Shown: positions 14,758 to 23,033 of the stretch, piece after piece
Numbering within the stretch: the first letter of the stretch is position 1
Layout: every line of letters starts with the position of its first letter
Assembly: GCF_030818075.1 (NCBI RefSeq)
Contig: NZ_JAUSZZ010000001.1
Span: 3,410,001 to 3,474,000, forward strand
Length of the DNA: 64,000 bases
Direction of reading: 5' to 3'
Origin: Microbacterium proteolyticum
Lineage (GTDB): Bacteria; Actinomycetota; Actinomycetes; Actinomycetales; Microbacteriaceae
Program-made: the position numbers and the translations under genes
Notes under the pieces: model-generated
The model's database searches: none
Told to the model about the DNA's origin: nothing
The model's input: the letters and a program-made list of their open reading frames with translations, nothing else

Positions 14758-15456
14758 TTAGATCTTCTGCCGCGGCCGGAGGCTCCCCAGGCCGCCGTCC
14801 ACTCCGATGACCTGGCCCGTCAGCCACGCGTTCTCCGGGGCGAGCAGGAACTCGACGGCGCGGGCGACGTCGTCCGGCTCCCCCAGACGACCGAGCGGGT
14901 GCATGGCCTCCGAGACCTTCCGCGACATGTCGGTCGAGGTGAGCTTCTCGGTGAGGCGCGTCTGCACGAGGCCGGGGGCCACGGCGTTCACCCGCAGCCC
15001 GTGGGCGGCGTAGCTGGCGGCGGCCGAGAGCGTCAGACCGATGACGCCGGCCTTGGCCGCGGCGATGCCATCGTGGTTGGGCAGGCCCGCCAGCGCCGCC
15101 GCCGACGACACGAGCACCACCGCCCCGCCGTTTCGCAGGTGCGACCCCGCCGCCCGCACCACCGCGAACGCCGTGGTCAGCGAAGCCGCGATCAGCCCGT
15201 CGTACTGTTCGCGGGAGGTGAGGTGCGCGGGCTTGAGCAGCATCGACCCGGCGAACACCGCAATGCCCTCCACCTCCCCCGCCTCGGCGACGACACGGTC
15301 CACGGCGTCGAAGTCCGTGGCATCCAGGAGGAAATCGGGCTCGATGACGGTGGAGTCCCGAGCCGTCGTGAGGACGCGGTGACCCGCGTCGCGCAGTCGT
15401 GTCGCCGTCGCCCCGCCGATGTCGCTCGAGGCCGCGATGAGGAGGTAGTTCGCCAT
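14758..15456 (-). CDS. SDR family oxidoreductase
   Basis: A 232-residue short-chain dehydrogenase. The dinucleotide motif is unusual: AASSDIGGATA in place of TGxxxGIG, so the first Gly is replaced. The catalytic elements look normal: VSSAAALAGLPNHDGIAAAKAG has Ser, but the Tyr of YxxxK is replaced by Ile (GIAAAK). The C-terminal WLTGQVIGVDGGLGSLR is typical of FabG-like SDRs. Replacement of both the Gly and the catalytic Tyr raises the possibility of altered or lost dehydrogenase activity. The ATG at 15456 is chosen for the MANYLLIAASS start. It lies antisense between metY and metX. Confidence 0.87.
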   Translation of the reverse strand: MANYLLIAASSDIGGATATRLRDAGHRVLTTARDSTVIEPDFLLDATDFDAVDRVVAEAGEVEGIAVFAGSMLLKPAHLTSREQYDGLIAASLTTAFAVVRAAGSHLRNGGAVVLVSSAAALAGLPNHDGIAAAKAGVIGLTLSAAASYAAHGLRVNAVAPGLVQTRLTEKLTSTDMSRKVSEAMHPLGRLGEPDDVARAVEFLLAPENAWLTGQVIGVDGGLGSLRPRQKI

Positions 15457-15551
15457 AGCGGGATTCTGATCGATCGGTGCGGCGCGAGCGGGGGCTGGAC
15501 AAGCACGTAACAGTCCGGTCGGCCCGCGCCGCACCCGGGAGAATGGATGCC

Positions 15552-16757
15552 ATGGACTGGCAGATCTCCGAAGACACGGTGCCCTCGGCCCCGGTGACGG
15601 AGGCCGACGCGCGGTTCCTCCTCGGCCGCCCCCCGGCGACCGGCGCGTGGCGCGACGGCGACCCCGCGGGCGAGCGCCAGTTCGCCTCGTTCGGTTCCTT
15701 CCGGACCGAGAATGCCGAGTCCCTCCCGCTCGTGCGCCTCGCCTACGAGACGTGGGGCGAGCTCTCCCCCGCGCGCGACAACGCCGTGCTGGTGCTCCAC
15801 GCCCTCACCGGTGACAGTCACGTGCGCGGGGCGGCCGGACCCGGGCACTCCACCGCCGGATGGTGGAGCGACCTGGTCGGGCCCGGAGCCGCGATCGACA
15901 CCGACCGGTGGTTCGTCGTGGCCCCCAACATGCTGGGCGGATGCCAGGGCTCGACGGGACCGGCGAGCATCGCGCCCGACGGGTACGAGTGGGCGTCGCG
16001 TTTTCCGTATCTCACGATCCGCGACCAGGTCGCCGCGCAGGCGCTGCTCGCGGACGCGCTCGGCGTCGAGCGGTGGTACGCCGTGGTCGGCGGGTCGATG
16101 GGCGGCATGCACGCGATCGAATGGGCCGCGGGTCTGCCGGACCGCGTCGCGCGCGCGGCGATCCTGTCGGCGCCTCCGATCACGACGGCCGACCAGATCG
16201 CCCTCAACTCGGTGCAGCTCGACACCGTGCGCATGGACCCGCGCTTCGCGGGCGGGGAGTACTACGACGCCGGCGACGGCGACGGCCCGCACCGCGGTCT
16301 CGCGCTCGCGCGCCGCATGGCGCTGTTGAACTACCGCAGCCCCACCGAGCTCAACCAGCGGTTCCAACGGTCATGGCAATCAGGTGTGAGCCCCCTCGGC
16401 CGAGGCGGTCGGTTCGCCGTCGAGAGCTATCTCGACTTCCACGGCAACAAGTTCACCCGCCGGTTCGACGCGAACAGCTACCTCACCCTGGTCGAGGCGA
16501 TGAATTCGCACGACGTGGGCCGCGGCCGCGACGGCGTCGAGGACGCCCTCGCCCGGGTCACCGCCACGACTCTGGTGCTCGGTATCGACAGCGACCGACT
16601 CTTCCCCATCGACGGCCAGCACCGGATCGCGCGCGGCATCCCGCATACGCTCGACGGTGACGAGGCGGTCGTGCTGACGAGCGACTTCGGGCACGACGGC
16701 TTCCTCATCGAGACCGCCGCCGTCGCCGCCCACCTGCGCCGGCTGCTCGCGACCTGA
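15552..16757 (+). CDS. metX: Homoserine O-acetyltransferase
   Basis: A 401-residue alpha/beta-hydrolase-fold acyltransferase that acetylates homoserine with acetyl-CoA, feeding metY. The nucleophile is Ser182 in VGGSMGGMHAIEWA; the Asp is in LVLGIDSDRLFP and the His in SDFGHDGFLIE. NAVLVLHALTGDSHVRG is the family N-terminal block. I chose the ATG at 15552 (MDWQISEDTV) over the in-frame ATG at 15543 because GGGAGA sits nine bases upstream. The acetyl rather than succinyl donor is assumed from the actinobacterial family and the presence of metY. Confidence 0.95.
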   Translation: MDWQISEDTVPSAPVTEADARFLLGRPPATGAWRDGDPAGERQFASFGSFRTENAESLPLVRLAYETWGELSPARDNAVLVLHALTGDSHVRGAAGPGHSTAGWWSDLVGPGAAIDTDRWFVVAPNMLGGCQGSTGPASIAPDGYEWASRFPYLTIRDQVAAQALLADALGVERWYAVVGGSMGGMHAIEWAAGLPDRVARAAILSAPPITTADQIALNSVQLDTVRMDPRFAGGEYYDAGDGDGPHRGLALARRMALLNYRSPTELNQRFQRSWQSGVSPLGRGGRFAVESYLDFHGNKFTRRFDANSYLTLVEAMNSHDVGRGRDGVEDALARVTATTLVLGIDSDRLFPIDGQHRIARGIPHTLDGDEAVVLTSDFGHDGFLIETAAVAAHLRRLLAT

Positions 16758-16821
16758 CGATCGCGACTGCGGCGCCTGCCGGCATCCGCAGCGGTCGCAC
16801 TCCCCGCGACCGTCGCCCGCG

Positions 16822-18069
16822 TCAGCCCTGCGTCGGGATGGAACCGGTGATCGCGGTCTGCGCGGCCTCGGCAGCCGGCATCCGGTGCCCGGGGTGACGA
16901 CCACTGCGATCCTCGACGCGGTACGAGGCGACGGCGACGACGAGGCCGCCCAGGGCGAGCACCGCACCGACCCAGGCGGGGGCGACGAGTCCGAGCCCCG
17001 CGGCGATCGCGAGACCGCCGAGGAAGGCGCCGAGGCTGTTGCCGATGTTCAGCGCGGAGTGGTTGAGCGCGGCGCCGATCGACTGGTTGTCTTCGGCCAC
17101 GTCCATGAGGCGCGTCTGGATGGCGGGGCTGAGTGCCGCGCCGCAGAAGGCCACGAGGAACGCGAAGAGGACGAGGCTCACGATCCAGCCCGCGGTCAGG
17201 GCGAGACCGACGGATGCCGCGGCGAGAGCGAGGAGACCGACGGAGAGCCAGAAGCGGAGGTCTTTGTCGGCGAGGGCACCCCCGACCACGTTGCCGACGG
17301 TCATGCCGATGCCGACGAGCACGAGGACGAGCGAGACCGTCCATTCGGGCTGCCCGGCGACGTCGGTGACCATGGGCGCGATGTAGCTGTACATCGCGAA
17401 GAACCCGCCGAAGCCGATCGCCCCGATGCCCAGCGCGAACCAGACCTGTGCGATGCGGAACACGCGCAGCTCGTCTCGGAGCCGTCGCCCGGGCGAGCCG
17501 GGGTGCTTCGGGACGAAGAGGGCGATGCAGATCGTCGCGAGCAGGAAGATGCCGGTGACGACGGCGAACGCCGCGCGCCAACCGACCTGCTGGCCCAACA
17601 GGGTGCCGAGCGGCACGCCCACGACGTTGGCGATGGTGAGGCCCGTGAGCACGAACGCGACGCCCTTCGCCCGATTGCCGGGGCCGAGCGCGTCGGCGGC
17701 GACGAGGGCACCGATACCGAAATAGGCGCCGTGCGGGAGCCCTGCCAGGAACCGGGATGCCGCGACGAGCTCGAATGTCGGGGCGATGACCGTCAGCAGG
17801 GTGAAGAACGCCAGCGCCGCGGCCAGCACGACCATCACCCGGTGGCGCGGGAAACGCGCGACCGACCCTGCGATCGTGGGGGCGCCGACGACGACACCGA
17901 GCGCGTAGAGGGAGATGAGCCAGCCCGCTTGCGCGATGGCGTCATCCGGCGACGAGGCCCAGGCACCGGGAACGAGCTCACGAGCGATGTTGGGCAACAG
18001 CCCCATCACCACGAACTCGGTCATACCGATGCCGAAACTGCCGATGGCGAGAGAAAGGAGCGCCCGCAT
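16822..18069 (-). CDS. MFS transporter, DHA1 (AraJ-like) family
   Basis: A 415-residue membrane protein with twelve predicted TM segments. Near the N-terminus it has the DHA1-typical GMTEFVVMGLLPNIA, then GWLISLYALGVVVGAP (motif D2-like) and SRFLAGLPHGAYFG, the signature of AraJ/YdhP-type drug or sugar efflux pumps. The C-terminus is a hydrophilic tail rich in His/Ala. The ATG at 18069 has AGAGG about eight bases upstream; an in-frame GTG at 18102 lacks one. The substrate is unknown; arabinose-like sugars, chloramphenicol or purines are exported by relatives. Confidence 0.9.
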   Translation of the reverse strand: MRALLSLAIGSFGIGMTEFVVMGLLPNIARELVPGAWASSPDDAIAQAGWLISLYALGVVVGAPTIAGSVARFPRHRVMVVLAAALAFFTLLTVIAPTFELVAASRFLAGLPHGAYFGIGALVAADALGPGNRAKGVAFVLTGLTIANVVGVPLGTLLGQQVGWRAAFAVVTGIFLLATICIALFVPKHPGSPGRRLRDELRVFRIAQVWFALGIGAIGFGGFFAMYSYIAPMVTDVAGQPEWTVSLVLVLVGIGMTVGNVVGGALADKDLRFWLSVGLLALAAASVGLALTAGWIVSLVLFAFLVAFCGAALSPAIQTRLMDVAEDNQSIGAALNHSALNIGNSLGAFLGGLAIAAGLGLVAPAWVGAVLALGGLVVAVASYRVEDRSGRHPGHRMPAAEAAQTAITGSIPTQG

Positions 18070-18311
18070 CGCCGCGCCTCTCGAGGTCGTCGAGGAGGTC
18101 ACATCACGATCGTAGCGGGGATGTCGACCGCGGTCGAATCGTTTCGACGTCATGCTCCGCCGGCCCCAGACGCGGACCGCCCGAACGGCACCCATCCTCC
18201 CCAAGACGGCTGTGGACGACCTTCTCCCCCGACCGCACCTTTCTGCACTTTTCACCCGCCCCGCACGTGGCAATCTCGGACCCCTCGCCGCACAATGAAG
18301 GGATGCCGGAG

Positions 18312-18881
18312 ATGACGGAACCACAGGTCTGGGTGCTGATCGGCACGTTCGCCGCCGCCATCCTCGGAGGGATGACCTTCAGCACGAACCTCATCATGGG
18401 TTCGCTCACGAAAGTCATCACGGCGAACACGGATCGTCTGGAGGCGCGGATCGACGCGCTGCGTTTCGAGACGGTGGCCGAGACACGAATCACTCGCGTG
18501 GAGCTCACCACGAGGATCGACAGCGTCGAGGCCGGGCTCACCGCCAAAATCGACAGCGTCGAAGCCGGACTCAACGCCAAGATCGACAGCGTCGAAGCCG
18601 GACTCACCGCCAAAATCGACAGCGTCGAAGCCGGACTCAACGCCAAAATCGACAGCGTCGAAGCCGGACTCACCGCCAAAATCGACAGCGTCGAAGCCGG
18701 ACTCAACGCCAAAATCGACAGCGTCGAAGCCGGACTCACCGCCAAAATCGACAGCGTCGAAGCCGAACTGAAGTCGATGATCGGGACCACCGAGAGTCGC
18801 CTCCGTGGCGACCTGGCCCGCATCGACGCCGACGTCACGGCTGTCACCAAGCGCATCTGGAACGACCCGCCCGCAGTGTGA
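18312..18881 (+). CDS. Membrane-anchored coiled-coil protein built from 11-residue repeats
   Basis: About 189 residues. One TM segment near the N-terminus (VWVLIGTFAAAILGGMTF) is followed by a long polar helix. Residues about 69-153 consist of eight tandem IDSVEAGL units linked alternately by TAK and NAK, an 11-residue (hendecad) period that favours a right-handed coiled coil. Before and after it are related helical heptads (RITRVELTT, ESRLRGDLARIDAD). It resembles phage-tail-like or apolipoprotein-type coiled coils but I recognise no family. The start may be ATG 18312 or 18303; AAGGG lies just upstream. It is monocistronic. Confidence 0.8.
   Translation: MTEPQVWVLIGTFAAAILGGMTFSTNLIMGSLTKVITANTDRLEARIDALRFETVAETRITRVELTTRIDSVEAGLTAKIDSVEAGLNAKIDSVEAGLTAKIDSVEAGLNAKIDSVEAGLTAKIDSVEAGLNAKIDSVEAGLTAKIDSVEAELKSMIGTTESRLRGDLARIDADVTAVTKRIWNDPPAV
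18516..18770 (+). repeat. In-frame 33-bp tandem repeats (66-bp higher-order unit)
   Basis: Eight copies of a 33-bp unit starting ATCGACAGCGTCGAAGCC, alternating ACC and AAC at one codon so that the true repeating unit is 66 bp. Copies 2-7 are nearly identical at silent positions too, including the rare AAA lysine codon, which indicates recent expansion by slippage or unequal recombination. Copy number is likely to vary between strains. Confidence 0.95.
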
Positions 18882-18993
18882 GGGGAGCACGGTGCCTCGA
18901 GGCGGCTCCCGAGGCGCAGGCGAAGCGATCCCGAGGCGACAGCCCGGCTGGAACGACGGTCGGCCTGGCCGACCGGATGGAGCCGGCCGGGTT

Positions 18994-19320
18994 TCAGTCG
19001 CTGCGACGCTCCAACGCCTGCTCCAGGCGGTCGACCTTGCCCTCGATCTCGCCCGTGCGGCCGGGCCGGATGTCGGCCTTGAGAACGAGCGACACGCGCG
19101 AGCCGTAGGGCAGAACGGCTTCCGTCGCAGCCTTGACGACGGCGAACACCTCGTCCCACTCCCCCTCGATCTCCGTGAACATCGACGTCGTCCGGTGCGG
19201 CAGACCGGACGAGCGAACGACGGCGACGGCCGCGGCGACCGCGTCGTGCACCGACCCGTCAGGGCTCTCCGCGGAGGCGGAACCGATGCCGGAAGGAGCG
19301 ACGGAGAAGGCGATGAGCAT
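18994..19320 (-). CDS. Thiamine-binding protein, MTH1187/YqgV (DUF77) family
   Basis: A 108-residue ferredoxin-like protein. MLIAFSVAPSGIGSA at the start, SGLPHRTTSMFTEIEGEWDEVFAVVK in the middle and SRVSLVLKADIRPGR near the end match the DUF77 family, members of which bind thiamine or a related small molecule as tetramers. The C-terminal EGKVDRLEQALERR helix is usual. The ATG at 19320 is preceded on the minus strand by TATCCT and six bases, giving a probable leaderless transcript. Its precise role (thiamine handling) is known only in part. Confidence 0.87.
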   Translation of the reverse strand: MLIAFSVAPSGIGSASAESPDGSVHDAVAAAVAVVRSSGLPHRTTSMFTEIEGEWDEVFAVVKAATEAVLPYGSRVSLVLKADIRPGRTGEIEGKVDRLEQALERRSD

Positions 19321-19326
19321 GTTTCG

Positions 19327-19332
19327 AGGATA
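19327..19332 (-). promoter_or_regulatory. -10 box predicting a leaderless MTH1187-family mRNA
   Basis: TATCCT on the minus strand, six bases before the ATG at 19320. Confidence 0.45.
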
Positions 19333-19380
19333 CGGGGCCGCCACGCGCTCGGTCCGGTGAATCGCGTACCGATGAGTCGC

Positions 19381-19572
19381 GGCACGGGCCCTCCGCACCG
19401 GCGACCGGCCGACACCCGGAGCTCAGCGCCCCGCGGGCACGCGCGGCACGGGCCCTCCGCGCCGGCGACCGGCCGCCACCCGGAGCTCACCTCCCGGCGG
19501 GCACGCGCGGCACGGGCCCTCCGCGCTGCTGACCGCCCGACACCCGGGGCTCAGCGCCCGGCGGGCACGCGC
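19381..19572. repeat. Three tandem 64-bp repeats
   Basis: Units begin GGCACGGGCCCTCCGC at 19381, 19445 and 19509, with scattered substitutions. The third unit overlaps the 3' end of the mannosyltransferase gene, so the final residues (VPPRVPAGR) are encoded by repeat sequence. No coding function elsewhere in the array. Confidence 0.85.
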
Positions 19573-20858
19573 GGCGGCACCGGCCGCCGCCCGGTGACGA
19601 TCTCGCGCAGGCCCGCGGGCGGGCGTACGCGTCCGACGGGGGCCTTCACGACCCGCAGGATCGCCCACACCAGCAGGACCAGCGCGAGAGCGTTGCGCAG
19701 CTCGAGCACGACCACGGGGAAGGGATTGGGATGCGTCGCCATCAGACCGTCGTACAGCAGCGGGTACATCCACTGCGTGAGCCCGGCGATCACCAGCGTC
19801 ATGCCCGCGAACGCGTACCAGCGACGACGGTCGAGCATGAGGCCCAGAGCGACCGGTGCGAACAGCCACACGTAGTACTGTGGCGAGCCCACTTTGTTGA
19901 GGGCGATGAACGCGGTCACGAGCGCCAGCGAGAGCGGCGGGAAGAGGGCGAGGAACGTGGCCCCGTGGCGCAGCTTCCACACGCCCACGCCGGCTACGCC
20001 CGCCATGACGATCAGCATGAGGGGCGTCATCGCCGCGATCAGCGGCTCCGCACCCGGTCCCGTCACCTGGAACGTGAGCACGTCAGCGTCGTAATAGACC
20101 TGGCTCCCCGGCACGTAGAACGCAGCGAGGAACATGTAGAGGCCCCCGACGGGCGCCTCCATCTGGATCCCGCGCGAGGTCTGGTCGCCGACGAAACCGA
20201 AGACGAACCCGGCGCCGCCCAGGGCCACGACGGGGATGATGGTGGCGAGCGACACGGCCACCGCGCCCCAGACCAGCGCGAGACGACGACGGATCACCAC
20301 GAGCCCGGCGGCGAGGATCGCCGCCGGCCACACCTTCATCCACACCGCGATCGACAGCAGAAGGGATGCCACGAGGGGTCGCCGGAGCATCCAGATGCCG
20401 CCGAGGAGGGCGAGGGGCACGGTGATCCCGTCGATGCGGTAGATGCCGACCGGACCGATCAGGAGGATCGCCGCGAGCCAGAACCAGGCTGCGACGACGC
20501 GTCCGCGCGAGCGCGCGTCGCCCACGAGGACGAGGAAGGCGACGAGGTTGCACAACGACACCGTCAGGGCCCACGCGGGGGTGTAGCCGATCGCCCAGGC
20601 GAACACCCACGCGAAGGTCATCGGCAGGAACGCGAGCTGCGGGTAGATCCACTTCTCGGTGATGCCGGGCCACTGCCAGGTGTCGCTCCGCGTGCACGAG
20701 GTCACGTCCACGCCGCCGAAGAGGGCGCAGCGCGACCACGGTTCGTAGACCAGGTACACGTCGCCCATGGGTTCATTGGGCTGCTGGTAGCCCAGAACGG
20801 CCACCACGACGTGCACGGCGACGAACGCGATCAACAGGGGGATGACACGCCTCAGCAC
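19551..20858 (-). CDS. GT87 / DUF2029 family polyprenol-phosphate-mannose-dependent mannosyltransferase
   Basis: A 435-residue membrane protein with about ten TM segments. The first extracytoplasmic loop after TM1 carries DVYLVYEPWSRC, where GT-C enzymes place an acidic catalytic residue. ITEKWIYPQLAFLPM and VGSPQYYVWLFAP are typical of DUF2029. Such enzymes add mannose from polyprenol-phosphomannose to lipoglycans. The C-terminal tail is Arg/Pro-rich and runs into a 64-bp tandem repeat array, so its end may vary between strains. The GTG at 20858 follows TAGGAT by six bases (leaderless candidate). Confidence 0.85.
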   Translation of the reverse strand: MLRRVIPLLIAFVAVHVVVAVLGYQQPNEPMGDVYLVYEPWSRCALFGGVDVTSCTRSDTWQWPGITEKWIYPQLAFLPMTFAWVFAWAIGYTPAWALTVSLCNLVAFLVLVGDARSRGRVVAAWFWLAAILLIGPVGIYRIDGITVPLALLGGIWMLRRPLVASLLLSIAVWMKVWPAAILAAGLVVIRRRLALVWGAVAVSLATIIPVVALGGAGFVFGFVGDQTSRGIQMEAPVGGLYMFLAAFYVPGSQVYYDADVLTFQVTGPGAEPLIAAMTPLMLIVMAGVAGVGVWKLRHGATFLALFPPLSLALVTAFIALNKVGSPQYYVWLFAPVALGLMLDRRRWYAFAGMTLVIAGLTQWMYPLLYDGLMATHPNPFPVVVLELRNALALVLLVWAILRVVKAPVGRVRPPAGLREIVTGRRPVPPRVPAGR

Positions 20859-20864
20859 CGGGTA

Positions 20865-20870
20865 ATCCTA
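20865..20870 (-). promoter_or_regulatory. -10 box predicting a leaderless mannosyltransferase mRNA
   Basis: TAGGAT on the minus strand, six bases before the GTG start at 20858. Confidence 0.5.
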
Positions 20871-20944
20871 AGCGGGCGTCGCTGGACGCCTCCCCCGCGC
20901 TTCGGCCGACTCCCGCATCCTGACGGGCACGGCGGGGTCGAACG

Positions 20945-21802
20945 TTATGCGATCGAGTCCCCGAGGAGGGCGGCGATCACGCCGGGCAGCGCTTCGGCGA
21001 CGTCGAGCGCGACGATCGGCCCCCCGCCCGACCCGCGGGACAGGGAGGCCACGGAACCGGCGCGCCCGTGCACCCATGCCGCGGTCGCCGCGCACGCGGC
21101 CAGGTCCTCCACCCCGGCGCGTCCAGCGGCCACGGCGCCGGCGACGATCGCCCCGAGCACTCCGCCCAGCACGTCGCCGGTTCCGGCCGTTGCCAGCCAC
21201 GACGTCCCCGAACGGACGCGACGGCTGCTCCCGCCCGCCGCCGCCACGATGGTCACCGCCCCCTTCGACAGCACCACGCCGCCGAGAGCCTCCGCCGTCT
21301 CGACGGCGAGACGTTCCCTGACGTCGAGGTCCCGAGCCTCCTCCGTCGCGAGACCCAGCGCCTCTCGGAGCCGGGTCAGCTCACGCGCGTGCGGGGTGAC
21401 GATCATCGGCGCCGACGCCCCCGGCACGAGGTCCAGTGCCCCCGCGTCGACCACGACCGGCAGGTCCCCGCTCAGGATGCCGCGAAGAGCGGCCGTCTCG
21501 GAGGCGTCGCGCTCGGCGGCATCCGTTCCCGAGCCGATCACCCACGCTTGCACACGCCCGTCCGCCGTGACCGTCTCGGGGCGACGCTGCAGCACGAGAT
21601 CCTGCGCACGCGAGGGTCCGAGGTAGCGGACCATCCCGGTACCCGTGCGCCATGCCGCCTCGACGCCGAGCACGGCGGCGCCGGGGTAGCGTTCGGACCC
21701 GGTGCGCAGTCCCACGACGCCGCGGGAATACTTGTCGTCGTCCGCCGTTGGCCTCCGGAAGGTGCCGGCGGCATCCCGCCCGCTCCAGTCTCTCGCCGTC
21801 AT
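20945..21802 (-). CDS. nnrD: ADP-dependent NAD(P)H-hydrate dehydratase
   Basis: A 285-residue carbohydrate-kinase-fold enzyme that repairs hydrated NAD(P)H. The conserved ending LATAGTGDVLGGVLGAIVAG contains the GTGD motif and catalytic Asp; MIVTPHARELTRL and VLSKGAVTIV are the other NAXD blocks. Only the dehydratase domain is present; the epimerase (NnrE) domain fused in many bacteria is absent, as in other Microbacteriaceae-style short forms. The ATG at 21802 is preceded by TAGGGT-N6 and no Shine-Dalgarno sequence. Confidence 0.9.
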   Translation of the reverse strand: MTARDWSGRDAAGTFRRPTADDDKYSRGVVGLRTGSERYPGAAVLGVEAAWRTGTGMVRYLGPSRAQDLVLQRRPETVTADGRVQAWVIGSGTDAAERDASETAALRGILSGDLPVVVDAGALDLVPGASAPMIVTPHARELTRLREALGLATEEARDLDVRERLAVETAEALGGVVLSKGAVTIVAAAGGSSRRVRSGTSWLATAGTGDVLGGVLGAIVAGAVAAGRAGVEDLAACAATAAWVHGRAGSVASLSRGSGGGPIVALDVAEALPGVIAALLGDSIA

Positions 21803-21808
21803 GGCGAC

Positions 21809-21814
21809 ACCCTA
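21809..21814 (-). promoter_or_regulatory. -10 box predicting a leaderless nnrD mRNA
   Basis: TAGGGT on the minus strand, followed by GTCGCC and the ATG at 21802. Confidence 0.5.
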
Positions 21815-21831
21815 GAACGCGAAGGTCCCCC

Positions 21832-22890
21832 GTGAGCGCCCTCTTCACACCCCTGTCCATCCGCGGTATCGAGATGCGCAATCGCCTGTGGGTCTCGCCG
21901 ATGTGCCAGTACAGCGCCGTCGACGGCGTCCCGAACGATTGGCATCACGTGCACCTCGCCCAGTTCGCGGCGGGCGGCGCGGGACTCGTGATCGCCGAAG
22001 CGAGTGCGGTCTCACCCGAGGGCCGGATCTCGCCCGATGACGCGGGAGTGTGGAACGACGCCCAGGCGGCGGCGTGGGCACCGATCGTCGCCGCGGTCCG
22101 CGCCCGAGGCGCGGTCGCCGGCGTGCAGCTCAGTCACGCCGGGCGGAAAGCCTCGACCTCCTCGCCCCTCACCGGCGAGCGCGGATCGGTCTCCGTCGAC
22201 GCGGGCGGGTGGGCCACCGTCGCCCCGTCGGCATCCGCCTACGCCTCCTACGCCGAGCCTGTCGCGCTGGATGCCGCCGGCATCGAGAAGGTCGTGGCCG
22301 ACTTCGCGGATGCCGCCCGCCGAGCCGCCGACGCCGGGTTCGAGGTCGTCGAGGTGCACGCGGCGCACGGCTACCTGCTGCACCAGTTCCTCTCCCCGCT
22401 CACGAACCACCGCGACGATGAGTACGGCGGTTCTCTCGAGAACCGTGTGCGCCTGCTCTCCCGGGTCGTCGCGGCGGTGCGCGCCGCCGCCCCGGACGCG
22501 GCGGTCTTCGTCCGCTTCTCCGCCACCGACGCCGCCGACGGCGGCTGGGACGTGGCCGACACGGTCGCCGCGGCGCGCATCGCCGCCGAGGCCGGCGCCG
22601 ATCTGATCGACGTCTCCAGCGCCGGCCTCGTGCCGGAGCAGCACGTGGTGCCGGGCCCCGGCTATCAGGTGGGTTACGCCGCCGAGGTCCGCCGCGAGAC
22701 CGGCCTGCTCGTCAGCGCCGTCGGCATGATCGACGACCCGGCCCTCGCGGAACAGATCGTCGCCGACGGCCGCGCCGACGCGGTCATGTCGGCGCGCGAG
22801 TGGTTGCGGGATCCGCACTACGCGCTGCGTGCCGCCGTCGCGCTGGGCGCTCCCGTGCCCGCCCCTGCGCAGTACCTTCGCGCGTACTGA
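21832..22890 (+). CDS. NADH:flavin oxidoreductase/NADPH dehydrogenase, Old Yellow Enzyme (YqjM-like)
   Basis: A 352-residue FMN-dependent ene-reductase. Cys25 in SPMCQYSA is the redox-tuning cysteine of the YqjM (class III) branch. QLSHAGRKAS and EVHAAHGYLLHQFLSP are FMN and substrate contacts, and SVDGGxWDV-like FVRFSATD follows. The GTG at 21832 has GAAGG six to ten bases upstream; it is divergent from nnrD with only 29 bp between starts. It reduces activated C=C bonds of enones and related electrophiles using NAD(P)H, consistent with general detoxification. Confidence 0.92.
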   Translation: MSALFTPLSIRGIEMRNRLWVSPMCQYSAVDGVPNDWHHVHLAQFAAGGAGLVIAEASAVSPEGRISPDDAGVWNDAQAAAWAPIVAAVRARGAVAGVQLSHAGRKASTSSPLTGERGSVSVDAGGWATVAPSASAYASYAEPVALDAAGIEKVVADFADAARRAADAGFEVVEVHAAHGYLLHQFLSPLTNHRDDEYGGSLENRVRLLSRVVAAVRAAAPDAAVFVRFSATDAADGGWDVADTVAAARIAAEAGADLIDVSSAGLVPEQHVVPGPGYQVGYAAEVRRETGLLVSAVGMIDDPALAEQIVADGRADAVMSAREWLRDPHYALRAAVALGAPVPAPAQYLRAY

Positions 22891-22931
22891 CCCTCTGCCC
22901 CGGCAGCGAACGTCCCGTCCGGCTGAGACTC

Positions 22932-22999
22932 GGCCGACACCGGATGCCGCGGGGCTCCGGCCCGCGGCCGACACCGGATGCCGCGGGGCTCCGGCCCGC
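22932..22999. repeat. Two tandem 34-bp repeats
   Basis: Identical units starting GGCCGACACCGGATGCC at 22932 and 22966. Each can form the left arm of the hairpin whose right arm follows at 22995-23012, so the duplication doubles a terminator arm. Confidence 0.85.
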
Positions 23000-23012
23000 G
23001 GCATCCGGTGTC
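22970..23012. terminator. Bidirectional hairpin between convergent OYE and CNNM genes
   Basis: An 18-bp perfect stem (22970-22987 with 22995-23012; arm GACACCGGATGCCGCGGG) and 7-nt loop. It lies between the convergent stops at 22890 and 23034, so it can end both transcripts. Confidence 0.75.
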
Positions 23013-23033
23013 CGTCGCCGGCGTCGAGGACGA

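Noticed and set aside
18516-18770. Regular 33/66-bp repeats that could be mistaken for a CRISPR array
   Set aside because: Units are contiguous without spacers, stay in frame and encode a coiled coil; no cas gene is near.
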